From: an uncultured Nitrospirota bacterium
Lineage (GTDB): Bacteria; CG2-30-53-67
NCBI GenBank assembly: GCA_945786985.1
Contig: CALZGC010000149.1
Span: 1-34,364, forward strand
Length of the DNA stretch: 34,364 nt
Direction: 5' to 3'
The notes under the pieces are model-generated. The model did no database searches, was not told where the DNA came from, and saw nothing but the letters and a program-made list of their open reading frames with translations. The position numbers were made by a program, and so were the translations under genes. Below are positions 34,364 through 34,364 of the stretch, piece after piece (within the stretch, counting starts at the first letter, position 1; every line of letters begins with the position of its first letter).

Positions 34364-34364
34364 A

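Overview
The window reads as Gram-negative chromosomal DNA, fairly GC-rich. It carries a type II secretion (T2SS) operon, a lipoprotein and an outer-membrane surface giant. The mix (T2SS with a ParA-type ATPase, PiT-PhoU phosphate transporter, MsrA-MsrB fusion, aceK/aceB/aceA glyoxylate bypass) suggests a proteobacterium or Desulfobacterota-like lineage. I cannot place it more finely from sequence alone, and there is no rRNA or tRNA in the window.

Layout. (1) 3-9737, + strand: the 3' end of a SPOR-domain gene, then a compact T2SS operon gspE-F-G-H-I-J-K-L, a ParA/Soj-like ATPase and gspM. gspC, gspD and gspO are not in the window; gspC/D may lie upstream. The ParA gene overlaps gspM, and GspM has a cytoplasmic N-terminus of about 150 residues that starts with a basic segment. 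This suggests ParA-type positioning of the secretion machine. (2) 9738-14065, + strand: a good sigma70-type promoter, a leader of about 260 nt and three adjacent genes for coiled-coil proteins of unknown function (the second with a membrane segment, the third with a Gly-rich tail). (3) 14430-18374, + strand: a PiT phosphate transporter fused to a PhoU-like domain, a 67-residue protein made of two similar halves, and a membrane-anchored MsrA-MsrB fusion. (4) 18402-18536: a palindromic MITE-like element between convergent genes. (5) 18554-23564, - strand: the glyoxylate bypass cluster aceK-aceB-aceA. (6) 23945-24223, - strand: a small lipoprotein. (7) 24821 to the right edge, - strand: the 3' 9.5 kb of a giant surface protein with Calx-beta repeats, Ig-like/SdrD-like/DUF11 domains, two OmpA-like domains and a C-terminal beta-barrel. 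Its 5' end lies beyond the window.

The most unusual non-coding structure is a dispersed repeat family with terminal inverted repeats (TAGCCCGGATATTGCATGAG and variants). There are four recognisable copies: 7887-7964, about 19931-20117, 24295-24396 and 24643-24823. Three of them begin exactly on the TAG stop codon of a gene (gspL, aceB, the giant protein). Bases TA flank most ends, so a simple reading is insertion into the TA of a stop codon, with the element's first G rebuilding TAG.
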